Shown: piece after piece, positions 1 to 8,806 of the stretch | Layout of the letters: the number at the start of each line of letters is the position of its first letter | Position numbering within the stretch: position 1 is the stretch's first letter | From: Selenomonas ruminantium subsp. ruminantium ATCC 12561 | GTDB taxonomy: Bacteria; Bacillota; Negativicutes; Selenomonadales; Selenomonadaceae | Length of the DNA stretch: 64,000 bases | Direction of reading: 5' to 3' | NCBI RefSeq assembly: GCF_000424065.1 | Contig: NZ_AUJE01000015.1 | Coordinates: forward strand, 25,638 to 89,637 | Made by a program: the position numbers and the translations under genes | The notes under the pieces: generated by a model | The model's input: only the letters and a program-made list of their open reading frames with translations | Told to the model about the DNA's origin: nothing | The model's database searches: none

Positions 1-36
1 TGTTTTCCTGCTAATCAGGCAAGGTCTTACGTCTCT

Positions 37-1758
37 TTATTCAGTTTCATCATCACTATAGAGGTTCTTGAACCAGTGCATATTGGTCTTCGGTTCCCGG
101 CAAACCCGGTTACGCCCCGTCCGTTTAGCCATATAGAGTGCCTCATCTACCCGTTTCAGCAGTTGTGCCTCGGTATCTTCTGCTCCATGCCAGGAAGCCA
201 CGCCCAGGCTGCTGGTAATATGAATATTCCCCTCATGCAGTGGCGTATCTTCCACCTTGGAACGCAGCCGTTCGGCAATCATCATGGCCTCATCTCCGGT
301 GCAATGATGGAAAAGAATGATAAACTCCTCCCCGCCCCAACGCACAAATACATCTTTTTTCTTGATATTTTTCCGGACGGTTTCCGCAAAACCGGCCAGT
401 ACCACATCCCCCACCTCATGCCCATAGTTATCGTTAATCCGTTTGAAAAAATCGATATCCATCATGATGAGGGAAAAGGGTTCTTCCTCGTTTTTATGCT
501 GCAAGATTTCTGCTGCCAGCACCACTTCCAGCTTATTGCGATTGTAGCATTTGGTCAGATTATCCGTTGTCGCTTTTTCGATAGCCTGCGTAACTTCCTG
601 CTTGAGCCCCTCCTCCCGGGTCATCAGCATGCGTTCCCGCTTTATCTGATGGCGCACGATAAAGGCTGCAAACACGCACAGGGATAAGGTTGTGTACGGC
701 AGCACATAGCCATCCAGCACATACCAGTGCTGATACATGGATATGCCGTCAATCGTGCCGGCACCCGCCATAAACAACAGCGGCACAGACACTGCCTTGG
801 CGTACATATTGCCATAGCGCACAGAACGAATGATTGCATATAACGCCACCAGTTCCAGCACAGGCAGCAGGATATAAAATGCAGCCAGCCCCCTGCTCAT
901 GCCATTAAAGCCCAGCAGTTCCGCAGCCAATACCCCAATCAGCAGCAGCGCATAAGCCAATACTGTCCAGCGCACCAGCCGTTTGCCCTTCCTGTCCACC
1001 ACCTGAAAAATGACGATATTGGCCAAAAGCGGCAATAAATATTCCGATAATTGCATAAGGAACCGCCATAAAACAGGTGCATCGAGCAAATATTGCCTGG
1101 AATTGGCCGCACAGACCAGCCAGACCAAAAATGCCGTCATAAAGGCAATAAAGGATTTGTAAAGCCGTTTAGGCGCTGCAGGGCCGCCGGCATAGATCAA
1201 AATCAGTACCAACAAAAATCCTGTCAGGGGGATGTTCATCAAATACGGTATATCCTGCCGAAAAAGACGCAGCACCTGGTCTACATCACTGTCCAGCCAT
1301 ATCTTGCCAAAATATCCCCGGCTTTGGTCTGCCGGCGAATAGGCGTGAATCCGCAATTCCCTGCCAGCACTTTCAGCCGGCAATGCAACGATATGCCAGC
1401 GCTGTCCATAAGCCATAAAAGCCGGCCGCAGTTCGCCATACTTATAGATGCATTCGTTCTCCAGCCAGATTTCAAAAGCCTGATCATGAACCTGCAGGAG
1501 CAATGAGGCATCGCGAGGCAAAACGTCCGGCAAAGTGGTTTTCAGCCAGACTTTGCCCTCACGACTATCCAATGGCGGCGTATGGGGAAAATCAAACGGG
1601 TACCACTCTGCACCTTCCTCGGCCTGCCAATACCATTGACCTTCCAGTTCAGCGGCCAGAGCGCTGGCCGGCACCAGCCATAAAAATAATAGCAAAAAGA
1701 GAGGGAACAGCCCACGCAAAGCAACAGCCGTATACCATTCTGCTGATTTAACCTGCAA
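37..1758 (-). CDS. Membrane-anchored GGDEF diguanylate cyclase
   Basis: Probable c-di-GMP synthase. A hydrophobic signal/anchor near the N-terminus is followed by an extracytoplasmic beta-rich sensor region, then a block of about seven membrane helices (roughly residues 170-385), an arrangement like 7TMR-DISM receptors. A C-terminal GGDEF domain follows, with an intact GGEEF signature near residue 480. The inhibitory I-site (RxxD) just upstream of the signature reads KKKD, so product inhibition may be weak. The open frame reaches back to a TTG at 1779, but the purine-rich ribosome site lies just after that codon, so a TTG at 1758 is the likelier start. The gene follows pfkA on the same strand. 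The input signal cannot be told from the sequence. Confidence 0.9.
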   Translation of the reverse strand: MQVKSAEWYTAVALRGLFPLFLLLFLWLVPASALAAELEGQWYWQAEEGAEWYPFDFPHTPPLDSREGKVWLKTTLPDVLPRDASLLLQVHDQAFEIWLENECIYKYGELRPAFMAYGQRWHIVALPAESAGRELRIHAYSPADQSRGYFGKIWLDSDVDQVLRLFRQDIPYLMNIPLTGFLLVLILIYAGGPAAPKRLYKSFIAFMTAFLVWLVCAANSRQYLLDAPVLWRFLMQLSEYLLPLLANIVIFQVVDRKGKRLVRWTVLAYALLLIGVLAAELLGFNGMSRGLAAFYILLPVLELVALYAIIRSVRYGNMYAKAVSVPLLFMAGAGTIDGISMYQHWYVLDGYVLPYTTLSLCVFAAFIVRHQIKRERMLMTREEGLKQEVTQAIEKATTDNLTKCYNRNKLEVVLAAEILQHKNEEEPFSLIMMDIDFFKRINDNYGHEVGDVVLAGFAETVRKNIKKKDVFVRWGGEEFIILFHHCTGDEAMMIAERLRSKVEDTPLHEGNIHITSSLGVASWHGAEDTEAQLLKRVDEALYMAKRTGRNRVCREPKTNMHWFKNLYSDDETE

Positions 1759-1834
1759 GCGTATCCCCCCTCTTGTCAAAAAGCTCCACCGGAAAACCGA
1801 TAGAGCTTTATTATTTTACTGTATATGTTTCCGC

Positions 1835-2800
1835 TTAAGCCAGCACGCGGGCGAGTCTGACCAATTCCGGATTCAGCGTCTTAGTGTTGTTTACCGCGTC
1901 AAAGAGATTTACGCCGACAACCTTGCCTTCGTTGAAGCCAAAGACCACATTGGTCGCACCGGAGATGATGGCCAGTGCTGCCTTTTCGCCCAGCATCGAA
2001 GCCTTGATACGGTCCTCAATGGTCGGGGAACCACCGCGCTGAATATGACCGAGTACGGATACACGGGTATCAATACCCGTCTTATCCTCAACCAGTTTGC
2101 CCAGACCAACAGCCGAACCAGCACCTTCTGCTACTACGATAATGCTGTAACGCTTACCAGCATCATACATGGCCTTGAGCTCATGGCAGATTTCATCGAG
2201 GTCATATTTCACTTCCGGTACGAGAACGTATTCTGCACCACCGGCAATACCGGCCATCATCGCGAGCCAGCCGGAGTTGCGGCCCATAACTTCTACGAGC
2301 ATGATGCGGCGATGGGCTGACGCCGTATCGCGCAGCTTGTTGATGGCATCCACGATGGTGTTGGCAGCCGTATCACAGCCGATGGTGTAATCCATGCCCC
2401 ATACATCGTTATCAATCGTGCCCGGCAGACCTACGATAGGCATACCCGTTTCCTTGGACAGGAGAGAGCCGCCAGTCAGGGAACCGTCACCGCCGATGAT
2501 GACCAGACCCTCAATGCCCCGCTTCACCAGATTGTCAAAGCCCTTCTTACGGCCTTCAGGCGTTTTGAACTCCATGCTGCGAGCCGTTCCCAGGAAAGTA
2601 CCGCCGCGCTGAATCATATCCGCCACGCTGCGGCTGGTGAGTTCTACGATATTGTCATCAATCATACCGGCGTAACCATCATAGATACCATAGACCTTCA
2701 CCCCTTCATGCAGGGCAGTGCGGACTACGGCGCGGGCAGCCGCATTCATCCCCGGGCTGTCGCCGCCAGAGGTCATTACGGCAATTGCTTTTTTAATCAT
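1835..2800 (-). CDS. pfkA: ATP-dependent 6-phosphofructokinase
   Basis: Phosphorylates fructose 6-phosphate to fructose 1,6-bisphosphate in glycolysis. The 321-residue length is normal for bacterial PfkA. Visible motifs are TSGGDSPGMNAA at the nucleotide site near the N-terminus, GGDGSL, and the catalytic PGTIDND segment. A good RBS (AGGAGA) precedes the ATG. It lies just downstream of a mannose-family PTS operon but is separated from it by an intrinsic terminator and has its own promoter-like sequence. It would process the sugar phosphates delivered by that PTS. Confidence 0.97.
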   Translation of the reverse strand: MIKKAIAVMTSGGDSPGMNAAARAVVRTALHEGVKVYGIYDGYAGMIDDNIVELTSRSVADMIQRGGTFLGTARSMEFKTPEGRKKGFDNLVKRGIEGLVIIGGDGSLTGGSLLSKETGMPIVGLPGTIDNDVWGMDYTIGCDTAANTIVDAINKLRDTASAHRRIMLVEVMGRNSGWLAMMAGIAGGAEYVLVPEVKYDLDEICHELKAMYDAGKRYSIIVVAEGAGSAVGLGKLVEDKTGIDTRVSVLGHIQRGGSPTIEDRIKASMLGEKAALAIISGATNVVFGFNEGKVVGVNLFDAVNNTKTLNPELVRLARVLA

Positions 2801-2865
2801 GCAAACATCTCTCCTATATAGAAATCCATAACTAACACTATCAATCTATAGCATACCTGCCTATT

Positions 2866-2894
2866 ATTTTACGCAAGTATCCTGTAAATGTAAA
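2866..2894 (-). promoter_or_regulatory. Putative sigma-70 promoter of pfkA
   Basis: On the minus strand TTTACA (2894-2889) and TAAAAT (2871-2866) are separated by 17 bases, between the terminator of the PTS operon and the pfkA start. Prediction by eye only. Confidence 0.5.
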
Positions 2895-2926
2895 GTATTT
2901 ACACGCAATTTGTTCGGAAAATATTA

Positions 2927-2952
2927 AAGCCTTCCCCAAGCGGGGAAGGCTT
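2927..2952 (-). terminator. Intrinsic terminator of the PTS operon
   Basis: An 11-bp perfect stem (GGGGAAGGCTT and its complement) with a 4-base loop lies just after the IID stop codon. It is followed on the minus strand by a short, imperfect T-rich stretch. Confidence 0.7.
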
Positions 2953-2966
2953 CGTATTTCAGGAAA

Positions 2967-3791
2967 TTATTTCACACTCATGATGCCCAGAGCATAGCAA
3001 ACGATACCGAGAGCAAAGAGACCGAAGATAATCCAGATTGCGTTGACCTTGCGGCGCAGCAGAGCCATGCAGGCAAAGGTCATGAGCAGAGGTACAAGAC
3101 CCGGCATAAGCTGGTCGAGGATACCCTGAACCGTCGTTACCACATGTTCGCCTTTGGCATTGGTAATTTCCGAAACGACTACCGGAATGTTGACCGAAGT
3201 CCATTTGTTAACGAGCGCACCCATGACGAACAGACCGAGAATGGAAGCACCTTCCGTAATCTTCTGGAGCTTGTTGCCAGCGATATCCTGTACGATGTCC
3301 GTACCTTTTGCATAACCGTACTTAATGCCGTACCAACGAACACCAATACGGATGAGGTTAAAGAGAACGAAGAACAGGATAGGACCGATGATGCTGCCGG
3401 TCAGTGCGAAGGAAGCACCGAGAGCAGCGGTAATCGGACGGAGCGTACCCCAGAAAATCGGGTCGCCGACACCAGCCAGAGGGCCCATCATACCAACTTT
3501 GATACCGTTGATAACACCGTCGGGAATGTCTGCACCATTAGCCTTCTTTTCCTCGAGAGCGGCCGTGATACCGATAATCGGAGCAGTTACGAACGGCTGC
3601 GTGTTATAGAATTCCAGATGACGTTTGATTGCCTTTTTGAGTTCTTCACCTTCATAAAGGCGGCGCAGAATGGGAACCATGCCGAAGCAGTAGCCCAGGC
3701 CCTGCATACGTTCCATGTTCCAGGAAGCCTGCAGGAAATTAGAACGGACGAAAGTCCAGAAAAAGTCGCTAGAAGTAATCTTCTTTTCCAT
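2967..3791 (-). CDS. PTS mannose-family transporter subunit IID
   Basis: Membrane subunit of a mannose/fructose/sorbose-type phosphotransferase permease. The 274-residue protein opens with the family's N-terminal pattern (SDFFWTFVRSNFLQASWNMERMQ) and contains GVMMGPLAGVGDP-like and LIRIGVRWYGIKYGY segments typical of IID, with hydrophobic stretches in its C-terminal half. It is the last of four genes (IIA, IIB, IIC, IID) read in the same direction with short gaps. The substrate within the family (mannose, fructose, sorbose or others) cannot be told from sequence. Confidence 0.95.
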   Translation of the reverse strand: MEKKITSSDFFWTFVRSNFLQASWNMERMQGLGYCFGMVPILRRLYEGEELKKAIKRHLEFYNTQPFVTAPIIGITAALEEKKANGADIPDGVINGIKVGMMGPLAGVGDPIFWGTLRPITAALGASFALTGSIIGPILFFVLFNLIRIGVRWYGIKYGYAKGTDIVQDIAGNKLQKITEGASILGLFVMGALVNKWTSVNIPVVVSEITNAKGEHVVTTVQGILDQLMPGLVPLLMTFACMALLRRKVNAIWIIFGLFALGIVCYALGIMSVK

Positions 3792-3827
3792 TATATTATC
3801 CTCCTCTAGTTGCTGATTAACACGAGA

Positions 3828-4628
3828 TTAGTCCAGTTCGTCATCAAGGTCACTGGAGCTTGCAGCAGCGGCAGCAGCCGGAGCAGCAGCAACTTCCTGA
3901 TACTTCGGGTTAAGCTGAATGTAAACCACAGCGCAAACGAGACCGATAACGCCCAGAGCAACCAGGTTGAAATCCGTGAAAGCAGCTACAACGAAACCGA
4001 GGAAGAAGAACGGCATGAGATACTGTGCGCCCATCATGTTGATAACCATTGCATAACCAACAACTACGATGAAACCGCCGGCAACCTGCAAACCACCGGA
4101 AATAACAGGCGGAATAGCATTGAGCATATCCTGTACAGCGCCCGTACCAACCGTCATAGCAACGAGCAGTGCGGGGATACCAACGCGCAGACCCTGCAGA
4201 ATGAGTGCACCATAGTTACAGAGGTCAATACCGAAGAGGTTGCCTTCTTCAGCATAATCATCAGCTTTGTGCTGGAATACTACGGAAATCGTCTTACAAA
4301 TGATAGCCAGAACCTGACCAGCAGCTGCCAGCGGCATTGCGATAGCAATACCCGTTGCCACATCCTGATGGCTGGCAACAACGAGAATCGTGGAAATTAC
4401 GGAAGCAAGAGCAGCATCCGGAGCGATAGCTGCACCGATGTTCATCCAGCCCAGAGCCATCATTTCCAAAGTACCGCCAATGATAATACCAGTGGTCATA
4501 TCGCCTAAGATAAGTCCAGTAACGGTGCACGCAATCAGGGGACGATGCGTCTGAAATTCATCGAGGCAGGAGCCCATACCCGCAATCGTGGCGAAGATAA
4601 AGATTAGCAAAACTTGCATAGTGCCCAT
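3828..4628 (-). CDS. PTS mannose-family transporter subunit IIC
   Basis: Integral membrane channel subunit of the mannose-family PTS, 266 residues and hydrophobic almost throughout. The N-terminal part has the conserved DEFQTHRPL motif followed by GLILGDMTTGIIIGGTLE, a hallmark of IIC-Man. The C-terminus is an alanine/serine/acidic tail (about 25 residues) that is probably cytoplasmic and is longer than usual. It works with the flanking IID and IIB proteins. Confidence 0.95.
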   Translation of the reverse strand: MGTMQVLLIFIFATIAGMGSCLDEFQTHRPLIACTVTGLILGDMTTGIIIGGTLEMMALGWMNIGAAIAPDAALASVISTILVVASHQDVATGIAIAMPLAAAGQVLAIICKTISVVFQHKADDYAEEGNLFGIDLCNYGALILQGLRVGIPALLVAMTVGTGAVQDMLNAIPPVISGGLQVAGGFIVVVGYAMVINMMGAQYLMPFFFLGFVVAAFTDFNLVALGVIGLVCAVVYIQLNPKYQEVAAAPAAAAAASSSDLDDELD

Positions 4629-4708
4629 TATATATTCCCTCCATTATGAAAATCCTGCGGTGGCGAGCTGTCATACACCCCAGCCCGCCGTCGCAAAAAT
4701 ACGGCCAA

Positions 4709-5185
4709 TTATTTAAGGACATCCATCAGCATAACTTTCTTATCCGTATCAACTTTGCGGATTTCCAGTTCAATGCCTTTTTCATTCAGTTTCTTGAAGG
4801 ATTCGATATCCTGGTCGTCTACGGAAACAGCACCGGTAATCTGATGCTTGCCTTCATGGAAGCTCATGCCGCCGATATTGACACTCTTGATATCCACGCC
4901 ATGTTCTACCATGTAGAGCACGCTGGTCGGATTCGTGAACAGGAGCAGGCATTTTTCATTTTCGTATTTCGGGTTGTTGTATACGCGAACAGCCTTTTCG
5001 AGGTCAACAACGTGGGATTTGATGCCAGCCGGAGCAACCTGCTTCAGGAGCGTTGCACGGATCGTGTCTTTTGCGACTTCATCATCGCAGACGATGATGC
5101 GGGTGCAACCCGTAACCTTGGACCAAACAGTAGCTACCTGACCATGGATAAGACGGTCATCAATTCTTGCAAGTACGATATTCAT
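4709..5185 (-). CDS. PTS mannose-family transporter subunit IIB
   Basis: Cytoplasmic phosphocarrier subunit, 158 residues, normal for a stand-alone IIB-Man. The N-terminal RIDDRLIHGQV motif contains the phospho-accepting histidine (His14). Its ATG overlaps the stop codon of the IIA gene by one base (TAATG), indicating translational coupling. IIA and IIB are separate proteins here, unlike the fused ManX of enterobacteria. Confidence 0.96.
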   Translation of the reverse strand: MNIVLARIDDRLIHGQVATVWSKVTGCTRIIVCDDEVAKDTIRATLLKQVAPAGIKSHVVDLEKAVRVYNNPKYENEKCLLLFTNPTSVLYMVEHGVDIKSVNIGGMSFHEGKHQITGAVSVDDQDIESFKKLNEKGIELEIRKVDTDKKVMLMDVLK

Positions 5186-5616
5186 TATAAATCCTCCTCC
5201 TCATCATCGGCAATCTGGCTGGCATGGAATGTCTGCAAACCACTCTTGCCTGCTTCTACAGCACGCTCCATCAGAGCCTTGATATCCGAACCATCATCAG
5301 CCAGCTGAGCGCTGCACATCTCAATGAGCATGGGCAGGTTCACGCCGGTCACGATGCCATATTTCTCATTGCTAATCACCAGACGGCAAGCTGCATTGTA
5401 GGGGCTGCCACCGAACAGGTCATTCAGGAAGAGCACGCCATCCTCACAATCCAGATCCTTGATGGCCGCTTCATACTTGGCCACCACATCATCCGGTCCT
5501 TCACCAGGAACCAGTGTAACCGCAGCTACATTTTTCTGCTCACCGCAGATCATTTCGCAAGAACGAACCAGTTCTTCAGCGAAGATACCGTGCGTACCAA
5601 CAACAATACCAAACAT
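5185..5616 (-). CDS. PTS mannose-family transporter subunit IIA
   Basis: Cytoplasmic phosphocarrier that receives phosphate from HPr and passes it to IIB. The 143-residue protein starts with the family pattern GIVVGTHGIFAEEL, whose His9 is the expected phosphorylation site, and contains LFLNDLFGGSPYNAA, characteristic of IIA-Man. It is the first gene of the operon, with an AGGAGGT-type RBS, and lies about 90 bases downstream of a sigma-54 promoter. Confidence 0.96.
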   Translation of the reverse strand: MFGIVVGTHGIFAEELVRSCEMICGEQKNVAAVTLVPGEGPDDVVAKYEAAIKDLDCEDGVLFLNDLFGGSPYNAACRLVISNEKYGIVTGVNLPMLIEMCSAQLADDGSDIKALMERAVEAGKSGLQTFHASQIADDEEEDL

Positions 5617-5704
5617 TCTCTCTACCTCCTAAAAATTTCCCCAAAATTAACATTTATGGTTGAATTTGAACGTTTTTGGCTTTTTTTGCCTTACGCCCCT
5701 ATAT

Positions 5705-5722
5705 AATGCAAGAAGCATGCCA
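5705..5722 (-). promoter_or_regulatory. Sigma-54 promoter of the PTS operon
   Basis: The minus strand reads TGGCATGCTTCTTGCATT, with GG and GC elements exactly 10 bases apart, matching the -24/-12 consensus. It sits upstream of the IIA gene and is matched by a LevR-type sigma-54 activator encoded next door. Confidence 0.88.
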
Positions 5723-5728
5723 ACTTTG

Positions 5729-5857
5729 TGTATCAAAAACGAAATTTTATCTTTTCGTTTGTTTCACCCGTGTTTTTCACTTATTTTTCATAAAAGTTTT
5801 TGCTTTATGATACTATAAGTATTATTTTGATACACTTCAATACACTTTCCGATACTC
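5729..5857. promoter_or_regulatory. Clustered GATAC/GTATC boxes upstream of the sigma-54 promoter
   Basis: This AT-rich stretch carries repeated boxes: TGTATCAAA (5729), TGATAC (5808 and 5828), AATACAC (about 5840) and GATACTC (5851). They lie upstream of the -24 element, where an enhancer-binding protein would act, and the same box recurs as an inverted pair upstream of the activator gene. Together with the sigma-54 promoter and the terminator of the activator gene this accounts for the 318-base gap. Confidence 0.5.
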
Positions 5858-5892
5858 TATTATACAAAATGACCTCCATCACGATAAAAAAA

Positions 5893-5926
5893 ATACACTA
5901 TGACAAATGTCATTGTCATAGTGTAT
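5893..5926 (-). terminator. Intrinsic terminator of the LevR-type activator gene
   Basis: A 13-bp perfect inverted repeat (ATACACTATGACA and its complement) lies directly after the stop codon, followed on the minus strand by seven T residues. Confidence 0.85.
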
Positions 5927-5934
5927 GAACTGTA

Positions 5935-8739
5935 TCACAGCATATTCGCCATAAAATAATATTCATCTTCGTCAAAACGTAATTTTAAAGTTTCGTCAAA
6001 GATTTGTGCGGCTTTTTTCAAAGCCATCAGTTTCTTTTTATCGACCAGCGACTTATCTTCCTTGTAGACGAGCGGACTGCGGGTTACTACCCGCTCCAAA
6101 GCACAGCCGCAGTGTACCAACAGCCGCACCCGCAAAGGATTGGAAAGTTTTAACTGCAAGTCCTTTTCCAGCGACTTATCAAATTCCAACAGTACGCTCA
6201 TAATCTTGGCGGGATTTAAATAGGTAAGAAAACGCTGCAAAGACTCCTCACAAAGACGCTGGACAACCATATTGCCCTTGCCTTCTCCTTGTGGAATCCG
6301 CGACTCAAGAGCCGATTCACTGTTAAAGACCAATTCCGTCAGCAGGCGCTCCCCTTCTCCGTCGATGAGTTGTTCCAAGGGAATAAACGGCACATTCATG
6401 GCCGGCTTCTTCATGCCTACCGCTGCTACTATGCGGTATTCCTTGGCAATTTCTGCCAGCCGGTCATCCAGATGCAGTACGCCTACGGGAATGACTTCGA
6501 TTATCCGCCCGGCATGGCGCAATACGTCCTCGACCAAAGCTTTTATCTTCATGGCAGCACCATGCCCGGACGAGCATATCGTCACAATCGCTTCCTGTGT
6601 ATTAACAGGACCTTCATGTGTATCAACCGCCTCATAGCCTTTGAAGTTCAGCAGCGATTCATAGATACTCTCCAAATCCATCCCGGCAATATCCACCTTG
6701 CGCATAGCTTCGAGTATCAACGGTGTCGAAACCATATCCAATGTGCGCACAGGAATCTTCAGCCGCTCAGCCAAAAGCGCACCGATATTACATAACGAGC
6801 CCATATCTGCTAAGATAAGAACCCCCTTCTGGCACTCCATCCCCTTGAGCATGGCCGCCGTTTGCTCCAACACTTCCTGCGGATTGACCTCCAGCGGCAT
6901 ATCAATGGCAATGATATTGGTATCCGTAGAGCTGAACAGCCTTTTCGCCACCTCCACCATGGAACTGGCCGTGTTCTTGCCATGCGTAGCCACCAGAATG
7001 ATAATTTTCTCTTCCAGTTCATCATCTTCAGCCGACTCCAATAGCAGAGCAATATACTCAATTTCCGCACGGGGCACCGTCACATGATAGTGCTGTTCAA
7101 TCAGCACGCCGATTTCTTCTGCCATCCGCATATAGTCAGAGTCCTGAGGAATAGCCCCCTCGATTTCCGTATAAGGAATGGCTTCATGCGCCTTGACCCG
7201 CTTCAAAAAAGCCGACAGATGCAGGCTGAACGCATAGAGGAACCGGTCACGATAGCTGCGATTCAATCGTTTCTGCACATAAAGGGAAATCTGCTCAGAA
7301 AAGTCGACCAAAGCTTCATCGACGATTTTCAAGAGCCGCTCCCGGGTGGTCATATTGACCGAATGCTTCTTATTATATAGGTCTTTGACATAAACATTTA
7401 CGTCTGTAGCCACAATCTGTTTAATCAGGTCATCACTGATGCCCTCGCCTTTCAGCAAAGCCACCTTATTTTCGACCACCTGATAGAGATTAAAGCCCTC
7501 GCGGCTGCCCTCATCATCAAGCTTGAACTTTCCTCCCGGAGGAGATACCAGCAAAGGTTCGCTGACATATTGGGTAAGTTCGGCAAGCGCCTGCCGGTTG
7601 GCCGATAACGTCAGCAAACCGTCCCGTACACCAGGCGGCAGCATCCGAAAATCCGCTTCGATAAAGCTGGGATTATCGATGCCATTCAAAAACGCCTGTG
7701 CGCAGAGCAATTTGATGTTGGATTTCAGCTGCCCCACGTTGCCGCTGCCAATACTGCCAATCAAGGCCTTCACCGCTTCCACGCTGATGCGTACCGGTTT
7801 TTTCACCCGCTGGGCTTCTTCCATAAACAACAGTTTCAGGATATCCAGCTTTTCCTCCAAGGTACGCTCCGAAAGCGGCTTGATGGTGATGATGTTCGGG
7901 ATACGCCGTACAAAGGTCTTGGTCAAAGCCGATTTCGGGTCTTCCGTTGTCGCGCCGATAATCAGCACTTTTGCCCTGCGGCTGCGGGTGGTTTCGCCCA
8001 AACGGTTAAACGTCCCCGTATCCATAAAATAGAAAATCATTTCCTGCCCTTCCGGCGGCAGGCGATGAATTTCATCGAGGAACAGGACGCCGCCATCGGC
8101 TTCTTCCACCAGGCCGGCTTTGGCACTGTCTGCCCCCGTAAAAGCGCCTTTGATATGGCCAAACACATGGGAAATCAAGAGCTGCGGGTTGTTATAGTAA
8201 TCCGCACAGTTAAACGTGATAAACGGCGCATCTTCGGCGAAACGGTGCATGGCCTTGCCATAAGCAAACATCATATGGGCAAAGAGCGTCTTGCCGACAC
8301 CGGTCTGCCCGACTATCAAGGTATGCAGCCCATCCGGCGGATACAAAATCGCCGCTTTGCCCTGTTCCACCTGCCGTTTCAAGCTCTTGTCCGCACCAAT
8401 CAGGCGGGCAAAGGGATTGGCCTCCTCCTCCGCATTGCGGACAAACAGACGCTTGCACTCCTCGACATCACGGAACTGCAATGGTCCCTGCCCCAATTCT
8501 GTCTCCAACAGCTCGGCCAGCGTTTCCCGGTCAAAATACCGCACCGGCCGCCCGGTAAATTTTACAATCTTGTCCTGCCGATGCAGTTCGTTTAGTTCCT
8601 TGGACACATTATTGCGCAGGATATCCAGCTCATCAGCGATTTCCTGCGCATCAAAACCAATCTGACCGGATAATTTATTCCCCTTGAACGTCCCTGAACG
8701 TTCCTTTATATAGAGATAAATCCGCTCACTTCGTTTCAT
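5935..8739 (-). CDS. LevR-type sigma-54-dependent PTS activator
   Basis: Transcriptional activator that opens sigma-54 promoters and is controlled by PTS phosphorylation. Domains in order (numbering from the upstream GTG): N-terminal winged helix (about 1-85); AAA+ domain with Walker A GQTGVGKT (147-154), the sigma-54-contacting GAFTGA loop (201-206) and Walker B LFLDE; PRD1 (about 470-575, with a histidine near 510); a IIA-Man-like domain with ATHG (His589); a IIB-Gat-like segment (VTICSSGHGAA); and a C-terminal PRD2 with LVHCGC. About 935 residues, normal for LevR. The frame opens at a GTG at 8748, but the ATG at 8739 has better spacing to AAGGGG. Its target is very likely the adjacent PTS operon. 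Confidence 0.93.
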   Translation of the reverse strand: MKRSERIYLYIKERSGTFKGNKLSGQIGFDAQEIADELDILRNNVSKELNELHRQDKIVKFTGRPVRYFDRETLAELLETELGQGPLQFRDVEECKRLFVRNAEEEANPFARLIGADKSLKRQVEQGKAAILYPPDGLHTLIVGQTGVGKTLFAHMMFAYGKAMHRFAEDAPFITFNCADYYNNPQLLISHVFGHIKGAFTGADSAKAGLVEEADGGVLFLDEIHRLPPEGQEMIFYFMDTGTFNRLGETTRSRRAKVLIIGATTEDPKSALTKTFVRRIPNIITIKPLSERTLEEKLDILKLLFMEEAQRVKKPVRISVEAVKALIGSIGSGNVGQLKSNIKLLCAQAFLNGIDNPSFIEADFRMLPPGVRDGLLTLSANRQALAELTQYVSEPLLVSPPGGKFKLDDEGSREGFNLYQVVENKVALLKGEGISDDLIKQIVATDVNVYVKDLYNKKHSVNMTTRERLLKIVDEALVDFSEQISLYVQKRLNRSYRDRFLYAFSLHLSAFLKRVKAHEAIPYTEIEGAIPQDSDYMRMAEEIGVLIEQHYHVTVPRAEIEYIALLLESAEDDELEEKIIILVATHGKNTASSMVEVAKRLFSSTDTNIIAIDMPLEVNPQEVLEQTAAMLKGMECQKGVLILADMGSLCNIGALLAERLKIPVRTLDMVSTPLILEAMRKVDIAGMDLESIYESLLNFKGYEAVDTHEGPVNTQEAIVTICSSGHGAAMKIKALVEDVLRHAGRIIEVIPVGVLHLDDRLAEIAKEYRIVAAVGMKKPAMNVPFIPLEQLIDGEGERLLTELVFNSESALESRIPQGEGKGNMVVQRLCEESLQRFLTYLNPAKIMSVLLEFDKSLEKDLQLKLSNPLRVRLLVHCGCALERVVTRSPLVYKEDKSLVDKKKLMALKKAAQIFDETLKLRFDEDEYYFMANML

Positions 8740-8756
8740 CTGTATCACACCCCTTC

Positions 8757-8788
8757 GATACTCTTTTTAAATCATATAACAGAGTATC
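8757..8788. promoter_or_regulatory. Inverted GATACTC pair upstream of the LevR-type gene
   Basis: GATACTC at 8757 and its complement GAGTATC at 8782 form an interrupted palindrome just upstream of the activator gene. The box matches those upstream of the PTS promoter, so it may be an autoregulatory site. Confidence 0.4.
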
Positions 8789-8806
8789 AAATAAGGCAAG
8801 CTGTGA

